In this document: one piece after another, positions 11,101 through 21,000 of the stretch
Numbering within the stretch: position 1 is the first letter of the stretch
How the letters are laid out: each line of letters opens with the position of its first letter
Origin: Diplocarpon mali
Taxonomy: Eukaryota > Ascomycota > Leotiomycetes > Helotiales > Drepanopezizaceae
Assembly (NCBI GenBank): GCA_024741835.1
Contig: JAENRP010000467.1
Coordinates: 1-27,357 of the forward strand
Direction: 5' to 3'
DNA: 27,357 nt
Position numbers and translations under genes: made by a program
The notes under the pieces: generated by a model
What the model saw: only the letters and a program-made list of their open reading frames with translations
The model's database searches: none
Told to the model about the DNA's origin: nothing

Positions 11101-12560
11101 AATAAGATCATCTTCTTCCTAGCGAGTAAGGAGATATTATAAAGGTACGTAATAGCCTTTATAACCTTTGGCCAAAGGCTCGCTAAAAGCCTGGCGTAGA
11201 TTCTTATTTTAATAGAGCGTTTAATTAATTCCCTTCCTACTCGCTCTATGCCTCTATTCGGTTAGTGTATATAGGCGGGAGTAAGCTTTAAATCGATTCC
11301 CTTCTCTTTTACCTATCTCTAGTATTTTATAAGAGAGTCTTCCCTTAAGGAGATTATTAAAGTATTATTATCTTACCTAATTTTATAAATTGAAAGCCTA
11401 TATTAGCATTTCACTTATACTTTAAAGGCCTAGAGGACCTTTATAATTATGTCTCTGCCCTTCGATCTTAATAAGAATATCTAAAGTATACTACTATACT
11501 TATCCTTAATTAAAAGAACCTATAAGCAATTATTATATAAGTTGTTTAAAAAGTTAAAGAGATTCTAAAAGATCCTAAAGAAGGGCCTTAGAGATTAGTT
11601 CTTAAAGGTAGCGCGAGAAATAACTTACTTAGCAGACGCTATTATATATGCAAGGCACTCTAGCCTTTATATTCCCTTAATCTTTACTCCCTTAGCGCAC
11701 TTGACTAGCGCTTAAAGAGCCTCTGCGCCTAAGTGGCCAGCGCAAAGGTACTAAGTATATGCATTATCATCCCGCACCTTAGTAGGTGCATAGCTAGACT
11801 AGAACCTATTATAAAGCGTTATCTTAGCTATAGGAAATGCTATTAAAGTAAAGAAGTTATATTAAAGCATATTTAAAAGATCTAAATAATTGATAGGCTT
11901 ATATTTAAAGAAAATGAGATTATAGCAACGCTTTAATTAAGCTTGCTTTACAGAATCTCTAATGCTTTTAAAGCGTAAAGTAAGGTCTACTCTAGAGTAT
12001 TAAAAACCCTTATCTGCGAGGAGCCTCTCTAAGATAATATTAATAGTAAACTCCTTTATAATAGCAATATTATAAAGCGTTATCCCTATAGGAGAGCTGT
12101 TATACTATAGAAGAGAGTCTATTATATATCTATTACCTCTCCTAATGATTAAAAGTCTTAAAGTACCTGCTTTAATATATTACTATAAGTTGCCAGAAGG
12201 CTTAAAGGTACCTATAATAAGTAAATCCTTTAAATTAATAATATAAGTAGCTACGCAATTATTAAAGAGCGTACTTAAGGAGAGCGGGTGGCGTTTTAGC
12301 TTAAAGAGGTAGTAGACGTTAAATAATTCTTTAAAAGCGTTAAAGGCAGAGGGATCCATTATTATAAAGATTGGTAAGTTCTCCCTTTTACTTAAACCAT
12401 CCTCCTTAGAGGCTGAAACGTTTCCTTTGAATTTGTCGATCGCTATTATTATAATATCATTCTCCTTGAATTATACTTAAAGACCTTTAAATTAGTCTCT
12501 TGCGTTTAACGCCTTTTGTATTCGTAGGACCTCCTCTTGCGAAGGGAGAACCTTTATATT
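8190..12560 (-). pseudogene. pol: pol of copia B: protease, integrase, RT, RNase H (RIP-inactivated)
   Basis: Minus-strand copia pol with domains in order. A protease and pre-integrase region lies around 12,500-12,000 (FNVYYLFKLKRHPLS). Integrase has GAEALEALVKCAKGV near 11,720, a core with IRQDNDT-like residues and the E box as NRGIERVGRELI near 11,250. RT has the metal-binding box near 9147-9164, now YINNIQ where YVDDI is usual, followed by YLIEDLKRAYELT. RNase H is near 8,700-8,300, with YRSFQGYIFFLFKG and TLSSIKAELYSIVSIAKE (RIP stops read as Q). It ends around 8,190 after a sequence like the YLPT...LTK...LLNL tail of fungal copia pols. The two catalytic Asp of RT are both Asn, so the enzyme would be dead even without the stops. 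Integrase before RT is diagnostic for copia. Confidence 0.88.
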
Positions 12561-13760
12561 TTCCTTACGCCTATCTATAGCATATAATAGTTTCTGATAG
12601 TCCTAGGGCTTCTAATAGTAATTTTTAAAGCCTTTATAAGGGCACTTAGGCCTAATCTCCCTTTTAAAGCTTATAAAGCGATTTCGGGAGCTGCTTGCTA
12701 GAGCTTACGAAGGGGTTTCGGCATCTAAGAGAGACTCTTGAGTAATAAAAACTGCTAGCTCTTTATTATCAATCGCTCTATTGGATTTAATACCTGCTAA
12801 GGCGCGGCTTAGCTGCATTAGGTTGTACTTATATAGGGTTCCTATTTGCTTATTAGTAATAATTTCCTCCTTTAGGCGAGTCGCCTAACTTAGATTGATC
12901 TTTACTATAACTAAGTTTAAAAAGTTAGTAACTCCTAGTCTCCCTTTAATCTTAAGAAGACTATATTGTTTTACTAGGCGGTACGCCTCCTACTACTCCT
13001 AGATCTACTGCTAAGTATTAGTTCTCTTAGTCTTGCTTTAGTATAATACGTCGCGATACTAAAGCCTTATCTGAGACTGAATAGCCTTGTTAGAAGGCGT
13101 AATATCACGCTTTAAAATAGATACTAGGCCTTAGAGTAAGAGTTGCTAGTTTACTAAAATAGAATATAGGTCGTTAGTAGTAGTTCCAGTTATAAGAGTA
13201 TCTCTATTAGGTATTAAAGAGGAGAGCTTCTTAGCTTGGATTTATACTTAAGCTATCGCAAAAGCTAAGAGCGTTCTGTCGACGGTCTTAAAGACCTATT
13301 TTAAGAGTAGCTTATAGTATTTGCATTAAGTCTTTTAAGTTTCCTTATATATATAGTACTCCTTTATTAGGATTTTATATTTATCCTTAATATCCTTATA
13401 AGAAGCCTATAGAAGAGGAGCCTTTAATAGATCTCCTAAGGGAAAGCGGGCGTAAATCTATTCGGATAGAGTCGCTATATACTCTTTATATAACCTTGCG
13501 TATATTATGCAAAGGTTAGCTATTTCTAGTTCCTTAAGCTCCTATATAAAGGGAGCTTAAGGCTCAGTCTTTATAATTAACTTAAATAGGAGTCTTAGAT
13601 TAGTAAAAATAGTAATATTATAAAGCTTAGCAAAGAATATATATTTACTAAACTACTTCACTTAAGAGGTAGAAGTATTAAGGCAAGGCTTAGAGATACT
13701 TAAAGAGTTAGATATATTAAATAGAGTCTAGTGAAAAGGTTAAGTATATAAATGAAGTTT
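12560..13760 (-). pseudogene. gag: gag of copia B (RIP-inactivated)
   Basis: The minus-strand frame upstream of protease can be followed from about 13,760 (NSLSISKPC, then QFSKYIFFAKLYNITIF) to a Cys-containing zinc-knuckle-like region near 12,640 (PKCPYKGFKNYY). It should encode the capsid/nucleocapsid part of the polyprotein that assembles into virus-like particles. Stops are TAA/TAG of RIP type. The exact start codon is not recoverable because upstream ATGs are out of frame or mutated. The boundary with pol is approximate, and gag and pol may have formed one frame. Confidence 0.7.
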
Positions 13761-13908
13761 GCAAATAAAGTTCGATTAGAAAATGGAGATTTATTAATTG
13801 AAAATAAAGGTCCTTTAAGTTGTTATAAATACTTAAAAAGTCGGTTAAGAGCTTAAAGGGCCTTTTAGCCAGTTGCATACAAAGAGAAAGTATATTAAAG
13901 TGCTTATA

Positions 13909-13919
13909 GGACTTATAAC
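13909..13919 (-). other. Primer binding site of copia B
   Basis: The minus strand reads GTTATAAGTCC directly after the 5' LTR. Against GTTATGAGCCC, the complement of the initiator tRNA-Met anticodon region, the three differences are all RIP-type transitions. Elements D1 and D2 use the same site in better preserved form. Confidence 0.6.
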
Positions 13920-14117
13920 TATAGTACGGTCGGCTGGAGGGCCTTTATTAGGTCGCTTAAGAGGCTTGCAAAAGTAGGAGAAGATAATTAATTATATTAT
14001 TATCTAATATATATATAGTAAGGAGACTTCGGAAAGAAAAGGGAGAGTCTATGACTCAGCAGGAGTCACGTAGAGGGTCTTCAAAATAAGTGGAGACTCC
14101 GCCCATTCTGCACGACA
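13920..14117 (-). repeat. 5' LTR of copia B (198 bp)
   Basis: Direct repeat of 6536-6733 and the same length. Read on the minus strand it starts TGTCGTGCAGAATGGGC and ends CGTACTATA. It keeps more C and G than the 3' LTR. Confidence 0.92.
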
Positions 14118-14122
14118 TATTC
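14118..14122. repeat. Target site duplication of element B (right copy), TATTC
   Basis: Exact copy of 6531-6535, directly after the end of the right LTR. Confidence 0.9.
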
Positions 14123-15042
14123 GGTTTATCTCTACTACTATTATTATTAATTTATAAGTTCCTTTCTCTTTTTTAATAACTAGGAACTATTTATTCTTAT
14201 AAGGGCTATTATAAAACTTGAGAATACCTTGCTTTAGCCTATCCTTTAATATTTCGATTACCTTTTCTTAAAGAGCTTTAAGGACTTTAAATGTTTTCTC
14301 TTACTAGGCTTTATAAGGTATTATCTTAATCTTAATATAAGATATAACTTCTTTTTAAATCTAGCTAAATTTCATTTAATCAAAAGCTAAGGCGTCCTTT
14401 CGATTTATTAAGGTTTTATAAAGTAGTTTGCGTTCTTGCTCTATTAAGTCATCTCCAATTTTTAATATATCGAAACGCTCTTTTATTAGCTAATATCTAA
14501 TAGGTTTATTAGAAAATCTGCCTATAATAAACTTATCGAATTTGCCACTTAGCTTTAGAGGTTAAAGCTTCTTATCTTATTCAAACTAATTATCTAATCC
14601 TTTAGGCTTTAAGCCATTAGAGATTCCTTAATCCACCGGTCGTACTTTATCTACTTTGCTTTTATATATAATTCGAATATTAGCTAGTACTATGCTTTTC
14701 TACTTCTTTCCTTTTTTATCAAATCCTATAAAATAGTCCGAATTTTCCTTTTTAAAAATAAATAAAAGATTTTCTAAGTTATTAATTTAAAGTGTATATA
14801 TAGAAATATTATTAGTAATTTCATTATTTTTCACTTATAGGTCTGGCCTATAAGTAGTTTTTAGATTTTTTAAAATAATTAGTAAATTATCGAATTTTAT
14901 AAAACGAACTCTCTTCTTTACCTTATTTTTCTTTTTTCTTAATTATTAATTTAATAAAACGCCGATTATACTATTCTTTAAAATTCCAGATTTAACTCCT
15001 AAACCAGGCTCGCAGGTTAAATTACTATTATTTAAAATTGGC
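14123..15042 (-). pseudogene. pol: pol of element C: protease-RT linker and RT N-terminus
   Basis: The middle fragment of C pol on the minus strand links the protease at 23,1xx-23,6xx to the RT at 6,530. It contains VDKVRPVD followed by GISNGLKPKG, the linker typical of this fungal lineage, then LKLSGKFDKFIIGRFSNKP. The RT start follows, with IKIIPYKA and later LKFYNSPYKNK, FLVIKKEKGTYKLI and VVEINRI. The frame stops at the TATTC duplication of B and resumes on the other side of it. Stops are TAA/TAG. Confidence 0.82.
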
Positions 15043-15047
15043 AAACT
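15043..15047. repeat. Target site duplication of element A (left copy), AAACT
   Basis: AAACT precedes TGTGACAGCGG, the start of the left LTR of A, and is repeated exactly at 23112-23116 after the right LTR. Confidence 0.9.
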
Positions 15048-15353
15048 TGTGACAGCGGAAGCAAGGCATAAGTCGATAAAGTCACTAAGATCAAGGCTGC
15101 CAAATCGTATAGAATTCAAAGCTAAGGAGTATATACAAAGTAGGAAGCCTTCCTCCTAATATGCTTTCCTTAGCCTATGACTCCTAGAAGTCGATTTCTA
15201 CTAATAAGTCATATTCTATCTATTAAAGGAAAGGTATAGTAAAGGTGTAGCGTATCTATTGCACTAGTCTATTTCGCCTCTGTTTGCACTACTATCTCTA
15301 TTGCACTTGCTTTAATAGTTCTATTACGACCATAATACAACTGTGCTATAATA
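15048..15353 (-). repeat. 3' LTR of chromovirus A (306 bp)
   Basis: Direct repeat of 22806-23111 and identical in length. On the plus strand it starts TGTGACAGCGGAAGC and ends GCTATAATA, where the partner has GCTATGACA. Differences between the copies are transitions. The end of the third frame (stop TGA at 15211-15209) lies inside it. Confidence 0.94.
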
Positions 15354-16585
15354 TCACCCCCCTCTCTTAAGAAGCGAGATGCCTTTATCTCGACCTATTC
15401 TCAGATGAAGTCGTATATGATTCGATTTTCGGCTCTATTAATAAAGCCCTTTATCTTTTCGCTTATCAGATCCCCTTCTGCTCGGATAGTCTTAATAGTA
15501 GTCTTAACCAGTTTATCCAGATTGTCGAACGCACTAATCAACTTTCGGTCATAAGGGTCTTTGAGTTTGCAACGTTATTATTGATTTTCGCATACTTGCT
15601 CTAGCTAACCTATCTGATTTGACTTTTGGCATTTGGTAGGGGTGCTGGCGGTAGTAGTAGGGGTGGCTTTCCTCTTCTATATTATAGTATAAGTAGCGAC
15701 TTGCCTTTACAGTTTATCATAGTCGTCCTCTAAGGCTTAGAGCTTTGCGTATAGTATCTCTAATTCGCATGACTTCTTATTAAGGTTATTATATAGACGG
15801 TTGAATTCGACTGCCTTAAATAGTATAACGAAAACTATATATCTACCTTATATGAAAGTTCCTCCTTTAGCCTTAATCTTAGCGACTACCTTATTTATAT
15901 TAGCAGGTAGGCGTTCCTCGCTTTGCGTAGCTTTAATAACCGTCTTTCAAATACGCTATTCGGACGCTTTGAATCTAGCAGGCCTTAGGTTAATCTACGT
16001 CTTACTTTAGTTAGAGATATTTTAGCGTAGCTGTCTTTAAAGGTTGTTCTTTAAGAGTCTTAACTTGCTAGGTTGTAATTCTTTAATTATTATGCCGTCT
16101 TTCCTCTTTATTAGCGTGCTATCCCTCTTTATCTTAATAGGCGTAGGTCAGTCATCTTTATTATTCTTATTCTTTAACTTATTGTAGAGTCAGTCGAGAG
16201 GGACCTTCTTACTAGGGGTAGTGCTATTTCTGAATAGGAAGGGGGTTAGGGTTGGTAAGGTGGTAGGTTTATTGTCTTTATTTGTAAATAAGAGGGGCGT
16301 TAGTGATAGTAAGGCCGTAGGTTTATTGTCTTTATCGCTTTTAGATTTGCTATTTGTATCACTTATAGCTAAGGGGGAAGAGGTGTTTCTAGCTGACCTA
16401 GTTAGCGTTATAAGTTAGTTGTCTATTAGCCGTTAGGCAAGGGCAGCTTGCATAGGGTCTTCTTCTATTAGGAAGGCTATAGTATTGTTAATACTAATTA
16501 TAGAATCGTCTTATGCGTTGAGGGAGTCGGTAGGCGCGATAGCAGGCGTAGTGGTCTTATTATTAAAAGGAAGGGGGTTATTCAT
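15209..16585 (-). pseudogene. Third frame (ORF3) of chromovirus A, between chromodomain and 3' LTR
   Basis: From an intact ATG at 16585-16583 (MNNPLPFNNK) one minus-strand frame runs 459 codons to a TGA at 15211-15209 inside the 3' LTR. Internal stops are mostly TAA/TAG, plus two TGA that could derive from TGG. Features seen: a polar Ser/Thr/Lys/Asn-rich N-terminal half with a tandem pair of 18-residue units (DKDNKPTALLSLTPLLF and NKDNKPTTLPTLTPFLF, about 16,338-16,231), and a basic segment with KIKRDSTLIKRKDG. A strongly helical stretch (LYNNLNKKSCELEILYAKL, then LEDDYDKL) follows near 15,800-15,700 that could form a coiled coil. No signal peptide or membrane segment is visible, so it does not look like an envelope gene. 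The protein is unrecognised. It could be translated from a spliced or reinitiating transcript, which is inference. Confidence 0.65.
15354..15368 (-). other. Polypurine tract of chromovirus A
   Basis: The minus strand reads AAGAGAGGGGGGTGA directly before the 3' LTR. It is also coding in the third frame, where it reads REGGD. Confidence 0.85.
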
Positions 16586-16930
16586 TAGTTCGCTTATAGT
16601 AATAGTTGGCTAAGTGGTTCTATTCGATAATATAATATATAGTAGTAGGGCGGTAGGTTAAAAGAGCAAGTTGATTAATTTATAAAAGTAAAGCGAAGGT
16701 AATAGGAAGGAGAAGTATTTATAAGGAAATAGATCTAGGTAGAAGTATTAGCGTGGAACTGAGAATAAAGGAATAGAATAGTAAAGAATAGCGAGTAGTA
16801 AGGCGGTAAATTATAAGAACGGTTTAAAGGGAGGGTAGTCTTTATTATACGTTTTAGATAGGTGCATTAGCGTCTAGCGCTTTATTCCTAGTTTCTATTA
16901 AAGTTGAATCGTTATAAGGGTATCTACTAT
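16586..16930. other. Gap between pol and ORF3 of chromovirus A
   Basis: About 345 bp without a frame that survives on either strand. It separates the chromodomain end of pol from the ORF3 ATG and could hold a splice acceptor or other expression signal, but I cannot point to one with confidence. Confidence 0.45.
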
Positions 16931-19900
16931 TGTTATTAGTGCGTTTGGTAATAACCTTTGTTCTTAAGGGCATTATCCAATAGGTGGTCTAGGTCGAGTT
17001 CGTCTTTAGAGGCGGCTTTTAACTAGGTCTACAATCTCGCCAGGGGCCTAAGGGCGTTGGGGTAGTTGGAATGGAACTTCTTAAGTAGTATAGTCGCATT
17101 CTTAAAGTTGCTAGCAGGGTACTATTAATCGTTAGGATCCTATTTTACTTAGCTGACTTTATAATAGAGTTGCTTTTGCCATATATCAGACGCTAAGATT
17201 TGGTCGACTTCCTATTTTAGATGGGTATTAATAATAATAGGTTCTGCTAGTAGGTTGATCTACTTAGGCAAGGGGTTGTTAGCGGCTTTCCTTAGTCTAT
17301 TAGTATAGAAGACGTTATATATTTGATAAAATAGGGGTAGGTCTACCTTATAGGAGTGGTAGACTAGGCTGATGATTTTAAAAGGGCTTATAATAGGGAA
17401 GTTGAGCTTATCAAAGGGTCAGTCTGTTTTCTAAGCTCTCTTTATAATATATACCAGGTCTCTTAGGCCGAAGTCGGGTTAGCGTTGCTTTTTATTTGCT
17501 TATTTAGATTATCTCTCTTAAGCGGCTAGTATAGATTCTTAGGCAAACTAGACTGCTTTATCGATTCTTTTGGCCTATGCTTGCGCTTCTTCCCTATTTA
17601 GCTTCTCCCAAGGGTTCGAGTGCTTAGTGGTATAGACGGTCCAGTTAAAATCCAAGCGGGGTTTGTAGCTGTAATCGACTATAGAGAGAGAGAGGCCAGT
17701 TGACTCGTTTGAGCAAGTAGTACTAGCAATATCTATAGTAGGGAGTAAGTCGGCCTAATCATCTTAGAAGTAGTTGATAAAGGGGCGTAGTTGTATATTA
17801 ATTATTTAGTTAATAATCTTAGTTTATCTATCTGTTTAAGCGTATTTAGAGGTCGATAGCTAGAGCTTAACCTATGCTAGTATTAATAGCTTGTTTATAA
17901 AGTCGGAGATAAACTAAGGTCCTCGGTCGCTGGTAATAGTAAGAGGGCTCCCTTTAAACCTCCAGATATATTAGTAAAATAAGGAGGCGGCGGTCTGCGT
18001 AGTAGCCTTCTTTATTATTAGTAAGCAGATATACCGCTTAAAGAGTCGGTTAACTATAATAAATATAGTATCGCAGCTGTTGCTAATTGATCTAAGAGTA
18101 TAGAAGTCTATAGATAGGTCGTCTTATATATATAAAGGGATAGGCAATAGTTTAAAGAGTCCTAGCGTCTTATTTCAAGGTTTATATAAACGTTGGCAGT
18201 TGTAATAGTTAGTGATATACCTCTCTGCATCGCAGTAGTATATAAGCCATTAGTAGTAGTATTAAAGGAACTATATGGTCTTGGTTCTGCTAAGGTGAGC
18301 TATTAATATACTATTATAGATTTGGCAAAGTAAGCAAGTGCAGAGATTATCCGGTTCTTTAGGAACTACTAGCCTTCTATTGTATAAGAGTAGTCTATCC
18401 TTTAGTAGGGTCTAAGGAGTCTCTTTTTTAGTAGCTTTCTCTTGCTTTAATTGCAGCGACTTATAGGTTCGGTTAGTATTAAGGACTTCTTCTATTATTT
18501 GGAAATTGTTAATAGAGGAGCGTTCCTTAGTTGTTGTAAGGTCGACTGGAGCTATTGTAAGACGATCTTAAATAATACTAGCTGGGTTAAGAAGCTGTCG
18601 GGTTCTCTCGGCTTCTCTTATGGCTTTTTAAGTAGGCGTGAGTTCGTCTTTTTATAATAGTATATCGGCTATTGTATTCTCCTTTCCAAGGCGATAGGTG
18701 ATTTAGTAATTATATCTTAAGAGTACGTCTATCTATTAGATTTGTCGTTTGTTAAGGAGTTTTTTAGTTCTAAAGTACTTTAAAGCCTTATAATCGGTAA
18801 TTACTAGAAAGCTTAATACACTTTGCAACTCTGCGTTCTATTCTTTTAAAGCTAGTATAACTGCTAGCATCTCTTTATTATGGATTTTATAGTATGATTT
18901 TGCATTTTATAATCCTTTAGAGAAGAAGGCGATAGGGTATTATTATTTATTGCCCTTGTCTTTTTAGCTAAGCACTTTAGCCGCTGCTAGGTTTAAGCAA
19001 TCGGTCTTGATCCTTATTAGTTGGTAGTTTTTAAAGTATAGTAATATAGGTGCATTTAATAGCCGCTTCTTCAATTGTTTAAACGCGTCTTATTATTCCT
19101 TGGTTAGGACGAACGTCGGGCTGGTTTCCTTTATTATTAGCTAGTTGAGGAAGCGTGCAATTCGATTATAGGCTTTGATGAATCTCTAATAGAAGTTGCA
19201 GAATCTTAAAAACGATTGCACTTGTTTCTTCGTTGATAAGAGGGTTTATTCTTTAATAACCTTGACCTTGGTAAGGTCGACTTGCACTCTTTAATTAGTG
19301 ATGATAAAACCTAGGAATTTAATGCTAGTGACTTCAAATTCGCACTTCTTAATATCAACCTATAGGCCAGCTTTATATAGTCTTTTTAAGACCTATTTAA
19401 TGTAGCGTCGGTGCTCTTCCTTAGTTTTTAAGAAGATTAAGATATTATTGATATATATAAAGCAGAAGTCGTTTAAGTATTCTATTAGGATAGTATTAAT
19501 ATACTGCTAGAAGGTAGCTAGGCTATTGTATAGTCCAAAGGGGAGTACTACTGGTTTAAAGGAGCTGTACCTTATCCTAAAGGCTACTTATATTGTAGAG
19601 TTAGGGTCTATTAGGATGCGATAGAATATATAGTAGATATCAAGCTTTATAAAGAGTGTCGTATTCCTAAGTCGGTCGAGGGTTTTTATAATTAAAGGGA
19701 GAGGGTACTGGTCTTTTTTAATAAGTCTATTCAACTCTTAGTAGTTAATGCAGAACCGCAGGCCGCCTCTAGGTTTCTTTATAAATAGGACAGGCGATAA
19801 GAAGGTAGTATTGGATAGTTATATAAATCTCTTCTTTAAATTGTTTATAAGGTATTCCTTTATCTTCTTAAGTTTAGGCTCGCTTATTTTATATAAGTGG

Positions 19901-21000
19901 GCAGTTTTCATTATTAGTAGTAATCCTTTAAACTCGATCTTATAATTAATTGGCTGCGATAGAGGTAGCGTATTTGCAGCGCTTTTAAAGAAGCATATAG
20001 CTAGGTTATAGAGGAAGGGTAGTAACTTGGCGTGTAACTTGTAAGCCTCTTAAGGTCCTGGAGCATTATGCTCGCTAAGCGCATCAGGTTCTTCCTCTTC
20101 TATTGCATAAATTAAGGTCCTATCTATCCCTAAGTTTAGATAGCGAATAATAGCTTTATATTAAGTTAAGATATAAAGGGTCCTCCTATCTCTTTTTTTA
20201 AGGAGATAATCTAGTTCTATAAGCGTAACCGACTCGATCTTAGTATTAGTCTAATAGAGGCTAACTTTAAAGGTTAGTCTTAAGATTATCAATATATTTA
20301 TACTCGTTGGTTAGAGGGTATTAATATCAAGTTCCTCTCTTCGTTATTTGTAATTAGTAAGGCGGGTATTGAAGTCCTATATTAGCATATCCTTAGACTT
20401 AGTTAAGGGTTCTTTAGGAGCTTTCGGCAGTCTAAGGATACTAGTCTTATTAAGCTATTGCTGGTCTCTTTAGTCGGCGTCCTATTAATCTAATTGATAA
20501 ACGTCAGGCTAATATAGCTTCTTCCTCTTGCAATCGATGATTATGTCTTATTTGGCTAGCCACTTGCAACCTAAGATTATGTTGTACGAACCTAAGTCGG
20601 CGGCTAAGAAGAACTGTCCTTTGAAGTCGTATTTATTAATTGTAATATCTATTTATATAACTTGCCGAATAGCCTCGCTCGGTTATCTATTAAATCCTTA
20701 TAAGGGGATCGGTCTCTTAAGGTAGTGAGTTGGTAGCTTTAGCTATATAGTTAAAGAGGGGAGTATCTTACGATTAATGATTCCTAAGGCATTAGCCCTA
20801 TAGTCTATTAAGGCTATTAGGTCGGTATAGCGCCCTTTCTAATAGAGTCGGCATTAAGTTACGAATTGCTAGCCTTTAATTAGCTTAGATAGGTCGACCG
20901 ATTCCTAATGTTGGTTGCGCTTTAAGAGTGATACTTAAAATCCTAGAGCGATTCATTTCCTAATTCCTCTATATTGTCTATTGTCTTAGCGTTGTTCTCT
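16931..21000 (-). pseudogene. pol: pol of chromovirus A: protease, RT, RNase H, integrase, chromodomain
   Basis: Minus-strand gypsy pol with domains in order. Protease is near 20,880-20,550, with the active site at 20,788-20,815 now ALIDYRANAL. RT is near 20,000-19,200, with FIKLDIYYIF, PFGLYNSLATF and the catalytic box at 19438-19455 now YINNIL (YIDDIL expected). RNase H follows to about 18,600. Integrase has core motifs DDLSIDFYTL (near 18,110) and ITSDRGP (near 17,930) with both Asp kept, while the final Glu reads Lys in TKIIN (near 17,820). A chromodomain lies at about 17,280-17,060 (HLKQEVDQILASDI, LYYKVSQVK, YPASNFKNA). Chromodomains direct integration to heterochromatin marked by methylated histone H3. 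RIP stops throughout. Ends near 16,930; limits approximate. Confidence 0.9.

Larger units (their letters stand above)
6536..14117 (-). mobile_element. Complete Ty1/copia retrotransposon B, inserted in RT of element C
   Basis: This 7,582-bp element has two 198-bp LTRs in direct orientation, perfect 5-bp target duplications (TATTC), a primer binding site next to the right LTR and a polypurine tract next to the left LTR. This fixes the direction of transcription as minus. Domain order is gag, protease, integrase, RT, RNase H, which defines copia. About 1.4 kb between the RNase H end and the 3' LTR is unusually long and contains an opposite-strand frame (see 7115-8104). LTR differences are all transitions: the 3' LTR has TATATAATA where the 5' LTR retains GCACGACA. 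Confidence 0.93.

Noticed and set aside
15801..16418. Plus-strand open frames at 15801-16010 and 16221-16418.
   Set aside because: They are antisense to ORF3 of element A, show no motif, and do not extend once RIP-type stops are ignored.
18451..20725. Plus-strand open frames at 18451-18657, 19748-19945 and 20528-20725, and one at 10462-10713.
   Set aside because: All are antisense shadows of pol domains (integrase/RNase H, RT and protease of A; RT region of B) whose minus-strand reading has clear family motifs.
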